Shown piece after piece: positions 1-8,764 of a DNA stretch of 64,000 bases. Source of the DNA: JAUSNA01 sp964511965 (GTDB lineage: Bacteria > Patescibacteriota > Microgenomatia > Levybacterales > GWA1-39-11); assembly GCA_964511965.1 (NCBI GenBank), contig CAZEGF010000006.1, forward strand, positions 1 through 64,000, read 5' to 3'. A program made the translations under genes and the position numbers. The notes below the pieces were generated by a model, which saw only the letters and a list, made by a program, of their open reading frames with translations, was not told the DNA's origin and made no database searches. Position 1 is the stretch's first letter; each line of letters starts with the position of its first letter.

Positions 1-1509
1 AAAACAGCAGCAGGCCAAAGACAAGATTCAAATGTATCTAGAGCTGACATTGAAAAAGTAGTTTCTGATTGGACAGGAATACCTATAACAAGACTTACTG
101 AGGATGAAGGTAAAAAATTATTGCAGCTTGAGGAACTTATCCATAAGAGACTTATTGATCAAGAAGAGGCTGTATCTGCAGTTTCAGAAGCAGTTCGCCG
201 GGGGAGAATTGGTTTGGCTAGTGCTAATAGACCTATTGCTACCTTTATTTTCTGGGGTCCAACAGGTGTTGGAAAGACTGAGCTTGCCAAAACTTTGGCT
301 GAAATATTATTTGGGAAAGACGATGCAATGATCAGACTTGATATGTCTGAATACATGGAAAAGCATGAAGTCGCAAAATTAATAGGTGCACCTCCGGGAT
401 ATGTTGGATATGAAGAGGGTGGACAATTGACTGAAGCGGTTAGAGCAAAACCATACTCGATAGTATTATTGGATGAAGTAGAAAAAGCACACCCGGATGT
501 ATTTAATATTTTACTGCAATTGCTTGAAGACGGAAGACTTACAGACAACAAGGGCAATACTATATCATTCAAAAATACGATAGTTATTGCAACTTCAAAT
601 ATAGGAAGTGGTCTTATTCAAGAAGCATTAGTAAATGCTAAGGCAGCTACTGCTCAACCACAACCTACTCAACCAGGCGTTCCAACCGCTTCGACCGAAG
701 CTCCAGCTTCAGAAGCACCGGTCGGGCAGACTCCTCAGGGTGGCACTCAAGCCTCTGCTGCACCTATTGCTGCATCTACCTCAGTAGTTAGTGCAAATGG
801 AGCTGTTGCGGCAGTTCCAAAAGTAGCTAATCAAGATCCTCATATGCAAAAAGTATTTGCAGATCTCTCAAAAAAACTCATGGATGAATTAACAAAATTT
901 TTCCGGCCGGAATTGGTCAACAGGTTTGACGGGGTAGTTATTTTCAAACCTTTAAGAAAACAAGATATGAAACTGATTGCAAAGATAAATATTGGTCATA
1001 CCGCAAAACTCCTGAAAGAGCAGGGATTTAATCTCGAGGTTTCTGAAAAAGCTCTTGAAAAACTTGGAGATGAAGGGTTTGATCCGGTGTACGGAGCAAG
1101 GCCTTTGAGAAGGCTTATTCAAAATGCAATCGAAAATCCAATTAGTATACAAATCATAGGACAAAAATTTATAGTAGGGGACACAGTAAAAATTGACTAC
1201 GATGATGCAAAACAAGAATTCACTTTCTTAAAATCAGTAACTGCACCTGTAGCTTCTGGTACTACCCCAGGAGAATCAACTGCAACTACTCAACAACCCG
1301 GAGTCCCTCCAACTAATGGTGTAGCCCAGTCGGTATCGCAGCCAACAAACAGTATGATAACAGATCCATATACTCCTGTTCAAAATCCTATGACTCCACC
1401 ACCTTTTAATCCGTTTACTGCAAACGAGACTTCACCAGCATCCCAAATGCCAACCTTGGGATCTGATGGTACTCAAATGCAACCGGATCCAAATACAGCC
1501 ACTCAATAA
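1..1509 (+). CDS. Clp ATPase (ClpB/ClpC type), C-terminal part, 5' truncated by window
   Basis: The frame is open from base 1, so the start and first AAA domain lie outside the window. What remains is a complete second AAA+ module of an Hsp100 unfoldase: Walker A GPTGVGKT (256-279), an intact pore loop with GYVG, Walker B VLLDEVEK, sensor 1 ATSN, the arginine-finger region FRPELVNRFD and sensor 2 GARPLRR. Such proteins thread substrates through a hexameric ring in the cytoplasm. Two things are odd. A Pro/Ala/Thr-rich insert of about 65 residues (about 637-840) separates sensor 1 from the arginine finger, and a Pro/Thr/Gln-rich tail of about 90 residues follows the small domain. I cannot tell ClpB from ClpC without the N-terminus. 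Confidence 0.93.
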   Translation, partial: KTAAGQRQDSNVSRADIEKVVSDWTGIPITRLTEDEGKKLLQLEELIHKRLIDQEEAVSAVSEAVRRGRIGLASANRPIATFIFWGPTGVGKTELAKTLAEILFGKDDAMIRLDMSEYMEKHEVAKLIGAPPGYVGYEEGGQLTEAVRAKPYSIVLLDEVEKAHPDVFNILLQLLEDGRLTDNKGNTISFKNTIVIATSNIGSGLIQEALVNAKAATAQPQPTQPGVPTASTEAPASEAPVGQTPQGGTQASAAPIAASTSVVSANGAVAAVPKVANQDPHMQKVFADLSKKLMDELTKFFRPELVNRFDGVVIFKPLRKQDMKLIAKINIGHTAKLLKEQGFNLEVSEKALEKLGDEGFDPVYGARPLRRLIQNAIENPISIQIIGQKFIVGDTVKIDYDDAKQEFTFLKSVTAPVASGTTPGESTATTQQPGVPPTNGVAQSVSQPTNSMITDPYTPVQNPMTPPPFNPFTANETSPASQMPTLGSDGTQMQPDPNTATQ

Positions 1510-1524
1510 GCCACATAAAAGTTT

Positions 1525-2049
1525 ATGGAAAACAATGCACCTGATATTCAGCAGCAAAATCCTACTACCGTCTCACAACCGGCTCCTTTTGATCCTACAA
1601 AACAAGGAAAATCAAAAAAAACAATTTTGATTTTTGTTGTTGCAATTATAATTTTAATAATAATTTTGGGTTCGTATGTTGTCTATAGCAATAACGGAAA
1701 TCCAATACCCACAGTTACTCCCGGAATAAAGACTCCTGTTATTACACCGGTCCCTACAATTCCATCAGCTACGCCTATTAAAATGACTCTTATAAAAGGA
1801 AAGGTTGTAGCAATTCCAACAACGAGTGTCACCATAGAGTATATTGGTGCTTCATTACCTAATCCAAAATGTTTTGATTGCATTTCAACAACTGACATTG
1901 CAGTTATAAAAGACAATATAAGAAAAATCTTAAGTTATTCTTGTGGAGGAATTGCAGGACAATGCGTAAGTTCAAATAAAGAATTTGATATTGAAGTAAC
2001 TCTTGATAGTGCAAATGATGCGACAGCTCAGGTTACGATTAAAAAATAA
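1525..2049 (+). CDS. single-pass membrane protein with Pro/Thr linker, function unknown
   Basis: This 174-residue protein has a Pro-rich cytoplasmic N-terminus, one strongly hydrophobic segment at about residues 31-53, a Pro/Thr/Ile linker and an extracellular domain of about 110 residues containing several cysteines. The pattern (short inside tail, one helix, Pro/Thr stalk, small outer domain) recurs in several proteins of this window. It begins 15 bp after the Clp gene and its stop shares one base with the next start (TAATG), so it is probably co-transcribed and translationally coupled with the M4 peptidase. I do not recognise the outer domain. Confidence 0.8.
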   Translation: MENNAPDIQQQNPTTVSQPAPFDPTKQGKSKKTILIFVVAIIILIIILGSYVVYSNNGNPIPTVTPGIKTPVITPVPTIPSATPIKMTLIKGKVVAIPTTSVTIEYIGASLPNPKCFDCISTTDIAVIKDNIRKILSYSCGGIAGQCVSSNKEFDIEVTLDSANDATAQVTIKK

Positions 2050-4331
2050 TGAAGGAGTATTTGAAAAAAGTAGTAAAGCCTCTCAAAAAGCATAAGAAAA
2101 TAACTGGAGTTATTCTCGTAGCAGGTTTGTTTTTAGCTAGTTTTCTAATAGCATATTCAAATAATAATTCAAAGTTTATGCTTGAAATCACACCATATTC
2201 AAGTGTTACTCGTGATGCTGGACGAACAGTGTTTTCTCTGAATACAAACAGTAATTATTTGTTCAGGTCAAATAAAAAAGGACTTGATGCTGCAAAAGAT
2301 TTTATAAGTAAAAATCCCTCGATTGGAAATTCGGGATCTTTATTTCCGTCTGATTATTCAAAAAATTCACAAGTAGTAAGACGAATGCAAGATAAAGATG
2401 ATCCCTATCTTAAAAGGAATGGAATAGTAATTTATAACGAACATTATTTTTTCAACCAATCATTAGATGGAATACCTATTTATAATGCGTCAGTTATAGT
2501 ACATGTTAAAAATAATAATGAAATTTATTCAACGAGCGGTAATATCTCATCAACGAATGATAAAACGGTACAAAAAATTGATGATGCTAAAGCTGTCGAA
2601 ATCGCAGTAAATCTTGCCAAAAATGAAAGTAAGACCTCTCAATTAGATATAGAAAAAACACAAAAACTGTATATTAACGAGCAACTACTTGGGATATCGG
2701 ATGACCCAAAAAATCAAATTTCTCTAGAAGTGATTGTCAGATCTAAGGCAAAACCAATTGTCTTTAGAACACAATATTTTATAAGTTTGTCTGATGGGAA
2801 ACTATTATATTCAGAGTCTCAAACAAGAGATCTTTTAGATAGAAATATCTACAACTGTAATGGTGGAACAGCATGCAGCAAGGTAAGAAGCGAGGGAGCT
2901 TCACCAGCAGGTGATACCGAGGCAGATAATCTGTATAGTTATTTTTATGATGTGTATGATTATTTCAAATTAACATATGGTAGAGATAGCTACGATAATG
3001 CCGGTGCGCCATATGATGGGTATGTTCATGTTCCTACAAATCCAGGAGGTGGTAGTGCTCCTCGCAATCAATGTCCAAATGCACAATGGAATGGTAGTGA
3101 AATGGTTTTTTGCACAGGTCTTGTGACGCTTGATGTAACAGGTCATGAATTGACACATGCATTGACCGGTCAGACGGCAGGTCTTATTTATTCTAATCAG
3201 TCAGGTGCTCTAAACGAAGCCGTATCGGATATTTTTGGTAGTGCTATGGACAATAACTGGGATATAGGGGAGGGTCTATCTCCATCCTCAGGTCTTCCCG
3301 TTCCATTGAGATCAATGAGCAATCCTCCTTCTAGAAATCAACCTGATAATCTGTCTACCTATACTTGCAGTACATCAGATAATGGGGGTGTACATTCAAA
3401 TAGCGGGATTATAAATAAAGCATTTTATCTTATGACCGATGGAGGGAGTTTTAACGGATGTAATATAAATGGTTTAGGAAGAATAAAAAGTCATCCTATT
3501 GTTTACACAGCTTTAACCAGATATCTTTCTTCAACCTCTAATTTTAAAGATGCTTATACATCTTTTCTACAAGCTTGTAATGATATTTATGGTTCAACTT
3601 CGACTGAATGTGACAATGTAAATCGCGCAATGCAATCAACTCTAATAGATCAACAACCACAAGGTTCATCAAGAAGTCCTGTGTGTTCAGGTACTACATT
3701 GCAACCTGCAACGTGCGCAACATCAGGTAATCCATCTCCAAACCCCACATCATCAATAACACCTAGCGTAACTTCTATGCCTACATCTTCTCCCACAAAC
3801 CCTGGAGTTGTTATAAATGAAATTATTGGGATTGTATATACGGATTCAAATAATAATTCAAATTTTGATACAGGAGAATCAGGATTTTCAGGAGCAGTAA
3901 TAAATATAACCGGTGGTCAAAATTCTAGTGCTACGACAGATTCTACCGGTAATTTTGCTTTTCATAATGTTCCATCAGGAAACTATACTATCGTTGCACG
4001 AGTGAACGGATCAATTGTTGGTCAAGGATCATTCTCAATTCCTGCTGGAAAATCAACAACTATGAAATTGTTTATTGCTTTAAATCCTAACACTCCGCAA
4101 GGTACAACTCCAACACCAATTGTTTTACAGCCCACAATTATTACACCAACTCCAACTACTTCCCAACCCAATCCTACTGTAACAACTGTACCGGGAGGAA
4201 ATGGCAAATTTGAGCCAATTGGAACACCTACCCCGACTCCAGAGCAGTACTTCACTTGTAAACCTGATCCAAATTGCGTTGCATCAGGAAAGAAAATACA
4301 ATTGTGTCCGCTTCTGTGCACCCCACAATAG
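2049..4331 (+). CDS. secreted M4-family (thermolysin-like) zinc metallopeptidase
   Basis: The 760-residue protein has an N-terminal membrane segment (about 19-36), a propeptide of FTP/PepSY character (about 75-260) and an M4 catalytic domain. Zinc and catalytic residues are visible: HELTH at 366-370, the third zinc ligand Glu390 in NEAVSD, and the thermolysin-type His449 in DNGGVHSNSGI. After a Ser/Thr/Pro linker there is a Cna-B/SdrD-like beta domain (about 592-675), then a second Pro/Thr stalk and a Cys-rich end. M4 peptidases cleave proteins outside the cell. The start ATG overlaps the preceding stop. Catalytic residues look intact, so activity is expected. The substrate is unknown; processing of host or surface proteins is only a guess. 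Confidence 0.93.
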   Translation: MKEYLKKVVKPLKKHKKITGVILVAGLFLASFLIAYSNNNSKFMLEITPYSSVTRDAGRTVFSLNTNSNYLFRSNKKGLDAAKDFISKNPSIGNSGSLFPSDYSKNSQVVRRMQDKDDPYLKRNGIVIYNEHYFFNQSLDGIPIYNASVIVHVKNNNEIYSTSGNISSTNDKTVQKIDDAKAVEIAVNLAKNESKTSQLDIEKTQKLYINEQLLGISDDPKNQISLEVIVRSKAKPIVFRTQYFISLSDGKLLYSESQTRDLLDRNIYNCNGGTACSKVRSEGASPAGDTEADNLYSYFYDVYDYFKLTYGRDSYDNAGAPYDGYVHVPTNPGGGSAPRNQCPNAQWNGSEMVFCTGLVTLDVTGHELTHALTGQTAGLIYSNQSGALNEAVSDIFGSAMDNNWDIGEGLSPSSGLPVPLRSMSNPPSRNQPDNLSTYTCSTSDNGGVHSNSGIINKAFYLMTDGGSFNGCNINGLGRIKSHPIVYTALTRYLSSTSNFKDAYTSFLQACNDIYGSTSTECDNVNRAMQSTLIDQQPQGSSRSPVCSGTTLQPATCATSGNPSPNPTSSITPSVTSMPTSSPTNPGVVINEIIGIVYTDSNNNSNFDTGESGFSGAVINITGGQNSSATTDSTGNFAFHNVPSGNYTIVARVNGSIVGQGSFSIPAGKSTTMKLFIALNPNTPQGTTPTPIVLQPTIITPTPTTSQPNPTVTTVPGGNGKFEPIGTPTPTPEQYFTCKPDPNCVASGKKIQLCPLLCTPQ

Positions 4332-4449
4332 AATGTCCATGAGACTAGCAATTGAGGCTTTAAACTGATAAAATTAGGATTCAAACAGCTAAGCCTATCA
4401 AGAGTCTTGGCTCCGCTTCTATGCGGAAGCTACACTAAAATATATAAAT

Positions 4450-5313
4450 ATGTCAAACGATTTGTACAAAGTTTTGGGAGTAAGCAAGTCTGCAACTGCT
4501 TCCGAATTAAAATCTGCATATAGAAAGTTAGCATTGCAGTATCATCCCGACAAAAACAAGTCCAAAGAAGCTGAAGAGAAATTTAAGGAGATTAATCAAG
4601 CATACGAGATATTGGGGAACGAGCAAAAAAGAAAGCAGTATGACCAATTTGGAAGTGCTGCTTTTGAGAATGGTGGACGTGGTGGTACCGGTGGTGGCCC
4701 ATTTGGAGGATTTGGTGGACAACAAGGACCATTTACTTATACGTATTCCGGTAATGCTCAGGATTTTGGTGGTTTTTCTGATCCATTTGATATTTTTGAG
4801 CAATTCTTTGGTGGTGGTGGGTCTCCATTTGGAAGACGCAAACCTTCATATTCCTTGCGAATTGATTTTATGGAAGCAGTTAAAGGTACCACAAAGTCAG
4901 TTTCGTTAGACGGAAAAAGGAGAGATATTAAAGTTCCTGCCGGTGTAAATGAGGGCTCACGCATACAATTTTCAGATTTTGACATAATAATTTCAGTTGC
5001 ACAAAGCAATAAATTTCATAGGGAAGGGTATGACATTGTAACCGATCTTAAGATACCGATGGTGGATGCGGCGTTGGGATCTATCTACGAAGTCGAAACG
5101 GTTAGTGGAAAAGTAAAATTAAAAATTCCTCAAGGGACACAACCTGAAACACTTATAAGAATTAAGGGAAAGGGCGTAAAACACGTTAATAGTACTCAAT
5201 ACGGCGATCACTATGTTAGAGTGCAAATAGAGATTCCTTCAAAGCTTTCATCAAAGCAAAAAGAATTGTTAGAGGAATTTGAAAAAGAATCAAAGAAAAA
5301 GCACTGGTTCTAA
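4450..5313 (+). CDS. DnaJ/CbpA-like co-chaperone without zinc finger
   Basis: This 287-residue protein begins with a J domain (residues 3-70) carrying the Hsp70-activating HPD motif in YHPDKNKS. A Gly/Phe-rich linker (about 73-125) and a C-terminal substrate-binding domain (about 130-280) follow. The four CxxCxGxG zinc-binding repeats of classical DnaJ are missing, so the architecture is that of CbpA (type II Hsp40). It would stimulate DnaK ATPase in the cytoplasm. The preceding 118 bp hold a small hairpin (GCTTC/GAAGC) and a TAAAAT box 9 nt before the ATG. It converges on the Kelch gene with only 11 bp between stops. Confidence 0.93.
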   Translation: MSNDLYKVLGVSKSATASELKSAYRKLALQYHPDKNKSKEAEEKFKEINQAYEILGNEQKRKQYDQFGSAAFENGGRGGTGGGPFGGFGGQQGPFTYTYSGNAQDFGGFSDPFDIFEQFFGGGGSPFGRRKPSYSLRIDFMEAVKGTTKSVSLDGKRRDIKVPAGVNEGSRIQFSDFDIIISVAQSNKFHREGYDIVTDLKIPMVDAALGSIYEVETVSGKVKLKIPQGTQPETLIRIKGKGVKHVNSTQYGDHYVRVQIEIPSKLSSKQKELLEEFEKESKKKHWF

Positions 5314-5324
5314 ACAGGAGAATA

Positions 5325-6467
5325 TTAGGGAGCAGTATAATATTCTGCGGTTTTGGAGCCTGCGCCCGCAGAATTATATCCACCTACCACTAAAACAGTC
5401 CCATCATTAAGAAGTGTTGCGGTGTGGTTAGATCTTCCGGTATTTAAATTTGTAGTAGTTGTCCAGGTGTCGTTATTATAATCATAGAGTTCAGCTTTAT
5501 TTTTGTCTGTTACAACTGTGCTTCCTGCAACCAACACATTGGTGCTGCCACCGCTTAATGTGACCAGCGTAGCTGTACTCATATTATGAGTATAATTTGG
5601 TGTAGATGTCAGTGTGAAGGAATTGGTGTTTGGATCGTATATTTCAGCTGTAGTTGAGGCTGAAATTGAGAATCCGCCAACAATTAGAACTCTACCGTCA
5701 GGAAGCAATATGGCAGAATGCGCTACTCGAGCATAAGTCATAGTTGGTCCATTTGTCCAAGTGTTATTTGATGGATCATAAATTTCTGTAGTTGCAACTG
5801 CAGATGAAGTGCTAACACCACCAACAACTAAAACTCTACCATCTTGCATTAGGGTTGCTGTATGAGATTTTCTTGCAACCGACATGCTTGCTTTTGTTGT
5901 CCACGAGTTTGTAGAAGGATCATATAGTTCTGATGATGGAGTTGCCACACCAAACCCTTTGTCTCCTCCAATCACGAAAACAGTGCCATTATTAAATTCA
6001 ATACTAGCATGCAATGCTCTTTTTTCGCTCATGCTAGCCGCAAGGGACCAGGTTGCAGACGAAGTACTATAGAGTTCTGTAGTATTTGTATAACCGCTGC
6101 AGGTAGACCCTCCGATAGCCAGCACTTTTTGTATTCCACTAACTAATACCGTATGAGCGGTTGCAAAGTTTCTGCACTGGTTCATGTTAACAGGTGATGC
6201 TCCCCAGGTTCCGGTTGCTGGATTGTAGAGTTCGGTTTTATTCGTTGGATTGTTATTAAATGTGCCTCCGATTGCAAGTACTTTTCCATTAGCTAAAATT
6301 ACAGCAACGTGATTTTCATGATCTGCAACAAGATTGCCAACATTTGTCCATGACGCAGCAGCCAGTGCAATTGCTGAGGTGCTTAAAAAAAGAAAAAGGC
6401 TAATAAATAAAACAAAGAATTTTTTTAGTCGATAAATGGTATTAAGAGAACGAAGGGGTATTTTCAC
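5325..6467 (-). CDS. secreted Kelch-repeat beta-propeller protein
   Basis: The 380-residue protein has a basic start followed by a hydrophobic segment ending in an Ala-rich stretch (about 17-37), a likely signal peptide. The rest is six or seven Kelch repeats, recognisable by repeated GGxxx...ATxELYDP and W(T/S) blocks such as VLVVGG followed by TTEIYDPSNNTW. Kelch propellers bind proteins or sugars; galactose-oxidase-type copper ligands are not evident. The gene is the last of the pilus operon and lies only 7 bp after the pilin stop. That suggests export with the pili and a role in adhesion, which is inference from position. Confidence 0.87.
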   Translation of the reverse strand: MKIPLRSLNTIYRLKKFFVLFISLFLFLSTSAIALAAASWTNVGNLVADHENHVAVILANGKVLAIGGTFNNNPTNKTELYNPATGTWGASPVNMNQCRNFATAHTVLVSGIQKVLAIGGSTCSGYTNTTELYSTSSATWSLAASMSEKRALHASIEFNNGTVFVIGGDKGFGVATPSSELYDPSTNSWTTKASMSVARKSHTATLMQDGRVLVVGGVSTSSAVATTEIYDPSNNTWTNGPTMTYARVAHSAILLPDGRVLIVGGFSISASTTAEIYDPNTNSFTLTSTPNYTHNMSTATLVTLSGGSTNVLVAGSTVVTDKNKAELYDYNNDTWTTTTNLNTGRSNHTATLLNDGTVLVVGGYNSAGAGSKTAEYYTAP

Positions 6468-6474
6468 AAAGAAT

Positions 6475-6957
6475 CTATCTTGTTACAGTTATAGTTTGAC
6501 TAAGCTCAGCATTAGGAGCTGCAACCGTTACTCTGTTATCTGCTGAACTGACTTGTATTGTATAACCTGTTGCGTATGTATTATCGCAAGTTGATACTGG
6601 TGTTCCATTATTTGTTTGTGGATCTACGGGAAGTGCAGCAAGATAAGAAGTTACAAGGGCTGGACATAGGTCGATGTTTCCTAAAGCTACAACTCCTGTA
6701 ATACTACAAGTAGCCGATGAACAATTATTAGTTAGACCAGCTGGAAGAGACCCGTGATTGTCGGCTGCGTATTGTCCTACTGCATTAAGGATTGCATTGA
6801 CATCAGAAGATCTCTTTGTATTATTTGCTTGAGCAAACTGTCGTGCAGGATTAATAGCGATAAGAGTAATTGCGAGTAGAACTGCGAGGATACCAATAAC
6901 TACGAGTAACTCGATGAGAGTGAAACCTTTTTGATTTTTCAACTGGGCAGTTTTCAT
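6475..6957 (-). CDS. type IV pilin (likely major pilin)
   Basis: The prepilin signature is clear: a short basic leader ending in QKG, then FTLIELLVVIGILAVL, with glutamate at mature position +5. Prepilin peptidase would cut after Gly12 and methylate Phe. The mature protein of about 149 residues has the usual N-terminal helix, including the NPARQFAQANNTKR segment, and a globular head with paired cysteines, resembling pseudopilins and major pilins. I chose the ATG at 6957; a GTG 12 bases upstream is also in frame. It is the smallest well-formed pilin in the operon, which is why I suggest it as the major subunit. Confidence 0.9.
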   Translation of the reverse strand: MKTAQLKNQKGFTLIELLVVIGILAVLLAITLIAINPARQFAQANNTKRSSDVNAILNAVGQYAADNHGSLPAGLTNNCSSATCSITGVVALGNIDLCPALVTSYLAALPVDPQTNNGTPVSTCDNTYATGYTIQVSSADNRVTVAAPNAELSQTITVTR

Positions 6958-7027
6958 ATCTATAATCACTTAATCACATCCAAAAAACCTTGTCAAGAGG
7001 GAATTTTGAGGCTAAGTATATCAAAAT

Positions 7028-7720
7028 TTAATGTTGATTAAGAAGCATAAATCCTAGAATTCCGAATAGAATTACAAAGACAGCAATCATTAAATAAAGG
7101 CGGGTTTTGCTTTGTTTTGGTTTGATTTGTTTTTTCTCATCAGGATTTTGGGATATTTGAATTTTTTCTTTTTGGATATTAAGCATAGTAAATTGTTTGA
7201 GACGGTCAGCGTGTTTTATAAGTTGCAACGCATTATCTTGGGTGAGGTTTTGAATTAAGGCTTGATCAGACCCGAGCATTTGATATGGTATAACTTGGTC
7301 TACAATAAATGAATTTTTTTCAAAACTTACCTTAAGTTCTAGATAAAGCTCTTCATTCCAACCAATCACTTTAAATCCTTTTTCAATAGGGTATTGCTTA
7401 CTCATAACACTTTCAAAGGGTATCGTGTCAACAAAATTTTTTATTTTTTCCTCAATTGCGTCCGGCGAAACGTCGACGAAATCTTTCTCAAACGTAATAT
7501 TTGGTGAAACAATTATATTAATTATTCCTTGAGGTATTTGGTATTGTTCAATGAATGATTTTACCTGAGTCATTATAGATGCACCATTTATCACATCCAT
7601 ATCCCGGACCGAAGTTGCTAAAAATGCAAGACTTACCACACTTGGAAGACCAACTTCATAGAAGTAAAATCCGTTTTTATCAAGATAAAGAATTGCCGGT
7701 TGTTTTTTATTTGATTCCAT
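7028..7720 (-). CDS. type IV pilus operon protein with C-terminal membrane segment, unknown
   Basis: This 230-residue protein has a soluble region of about 195 residues, a Lys/Gln-rich stretch and one membrane helix near its C-terminus (about 206-227), so it is tail-anchored with its bulk probably in the cytoplasm. Its place between the minor pilins and the pilin makes a pilus-assembly role plausible, for instance a divergent PilM/PilN-like platform component, but I see no motif that proves it. A tandem repeat array lies directly upstream (7726-7841) and separates it from the preceding gene. Confidence 0.78.
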   Translation of the reverse strand: MESNKKQPAILYLDKNGFYFYEVGLPSVVSLAFLATSVRDMDVINGASIMTQVKSFIEQYQIPQGIINIIVSPNITFEKDFVDVSPDAIEEKIKNFVDTIPFESVMSKQYPIEKGFKVIGWNEELYLELKVSFEKNSFIVDQVIPYQMLGSDQALIQNLTQDNALQLIKHADRLKQFTMLNIQKEKIQISQNPDEKKQIKPKQSKTRLYLMIAVFVILFGILGFMLLNQH

Positions 7721-7725
7721 ATTAT

Positions 7726-7841
7726 ATTTTATCTTTCAAAATTCAAGCTTTGCTTAAATTTTATCTTTCAAAATTCAAGCTTTGCTTAAACGAAGTCAAG
7801 CTTTGCTTAAATTTTATCTTTCAAAATTCAAGCTTTGCTTA
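7726..7841. repeat. tandem repeat, three 31-32-bp copies plus a partial copy
   Basis: The unit begins ATTTTATCTTTC and ends AAGCTTTGCTTA. Full copies lie at 7726-7757, 7758-7789 and 7811-7841, with a shortened copy (7790-7810) between. The array fills the spacer between two pilus genes, and its last bases supply the stop codon of the upstream minor pilin gene. Copies are nearly identical, which suggests recent expansion. The AAGCTTTGCTTA core also occurs near 48230 and 62180. Confidence 0.9.
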
Positions 7842-8222
7842 TATTTCTTTCCACGATGTTGCCGTTAATTTATTGTTACTCGTATCAACAATTACTTGAA
7901 TTTTTCTTGTAAAATTATTGAGAGTTCCTTTTGAAATTATAGTTTTTGGGTTTGTTCCGGTAACTGTTATTTCGGCTTGCCCATTTCCTATAGTTACCGT
8001 TTCCCCCACGTAATTAGGATCTCTTAGTAATTTAATCATAGCAGTTTCTGCTCCACTTTCAGCAATATCTATTGAATTTGCTCCCTGATAAACTTTGTCT
8101 GTCCCACGGGAACTATTGATAACAAGAGCGATAGAAGCAGTTGTCACAAGCACAGCAATTAACATATAAATAAGAAGAATTATCAGTGTCTGACCCTGTT
8201 GATTGATTAGAATTTTTTTCAT
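7839..8222 (-). CDS. minor pilin-like protein (PilX-like position)
   Basis: This 127-residue protein starts with a short basic leader followed by GQTLIILLIYMLIAVLVTT, a prepilin-like hydrophobic helix with Gly before the presumed cleavage site. Position +5 is Ile instead of Glu, as in PilX/GspK-type minor pilins that sit at the pilus tip. The head is small and beta-rich. Its ATG overlaps the stop of the gene before it (ATGA), so translation is coupled. The stop codon lies inside the tandem repeat at 7726-7841. Confidence 0.82.
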   Translation of the reverse strand: MKKILINQQGQTLIILLIYMLIAVLVTTASIALVINSSRGTDKVYQGANSIDIAESGAETAMIKLLRDPNYVGETVTIGNGQAEITVTGTNPKTIISKGTLNNFTRKIQVIVDTSNNKLTATSWKEI

Positions 8223-8764
8223 CTTAATCCAGCTGTTGTTTGAAATCGTTGCTGGTCATTGATTCCTCTTGTTGTAACAAGTCCTTTTATAATGAAATTT
8301 AACTGTACGGTGCTTTTTGCACTTATCGTGCCGACTTTAGTAAATAGTAATCCCGATATTGAAGAGCCATAACCATTTAATGCAAAAGCTCCGGATGGAC
8401 TTGTTACGACTAGATTATTGTTTACGAGTGAGTATGTATAGCTTTGTCCATTTATATTTAATACCATTGAAGCAGAAGAACTACCATACGAAGAGGGCTG
8501 TGTGATATCTTGAGCTCTTCCAACATCATATATAAAACGGGAATAAATATACCGTCCATCGTCGGCTACATTTGAAGTATTTCTAGCGCTTAATTGGTTA
8601 TCAATAATTGAAGTAAATATATCCGTAAAAATCAGGATAAGAACGGTTAAAAGTCCCATATAGATAAGAAGCTCAACTAGTGTGAAACCATTTTGGTTTT
8701 TCTCCGAAAAACCATTGCCACTTTTTTTATTTGAAAATTGAAAATTGAGAATTGAGAATTTCAT
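8219..8764 (-). CDS. minor pilin-like protein (PilW/GspJ-like)
   Basis: The 181-residue protein carries a long leader ending in QNG, then FTLVELLIYMGLLTVLILIF with Glu at +5, the type III prepilin signature. A head of about 130 residues follows, compatible with the PilW/GspJ group. The leader is unusually long (about 26 residues) and its first codons come from an AT-rich simple repeat (about 8713-8762); an internal start is possible but no ATG is better placed. It is coupled to its neighbours: TAATG at its start, ATGA at its end. Confidence 0.87.
   Translation of the reverse strand: MKFSILNFQFSNKKSGNGFSEKNQNGFTLVELLIYMGLLTVLILIFTDIFTSIIDNQLSARNTSNVADDGRYIYSRFIYDVGRAQDITQPSSYGSSSASMVLNINGQSYTYSLVNNNLVVTSPSGAFALNGYGSSISGLLFTKVGTISAKSTVQLNFIIKGLVTTRGINDQQRFQTTAGLR

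Noticed and set aside
7726..7841. Tandem repeat as a CRISPR array
   Set aside because: Units are directly adjacent without unique spacers, and no cas genes are present.
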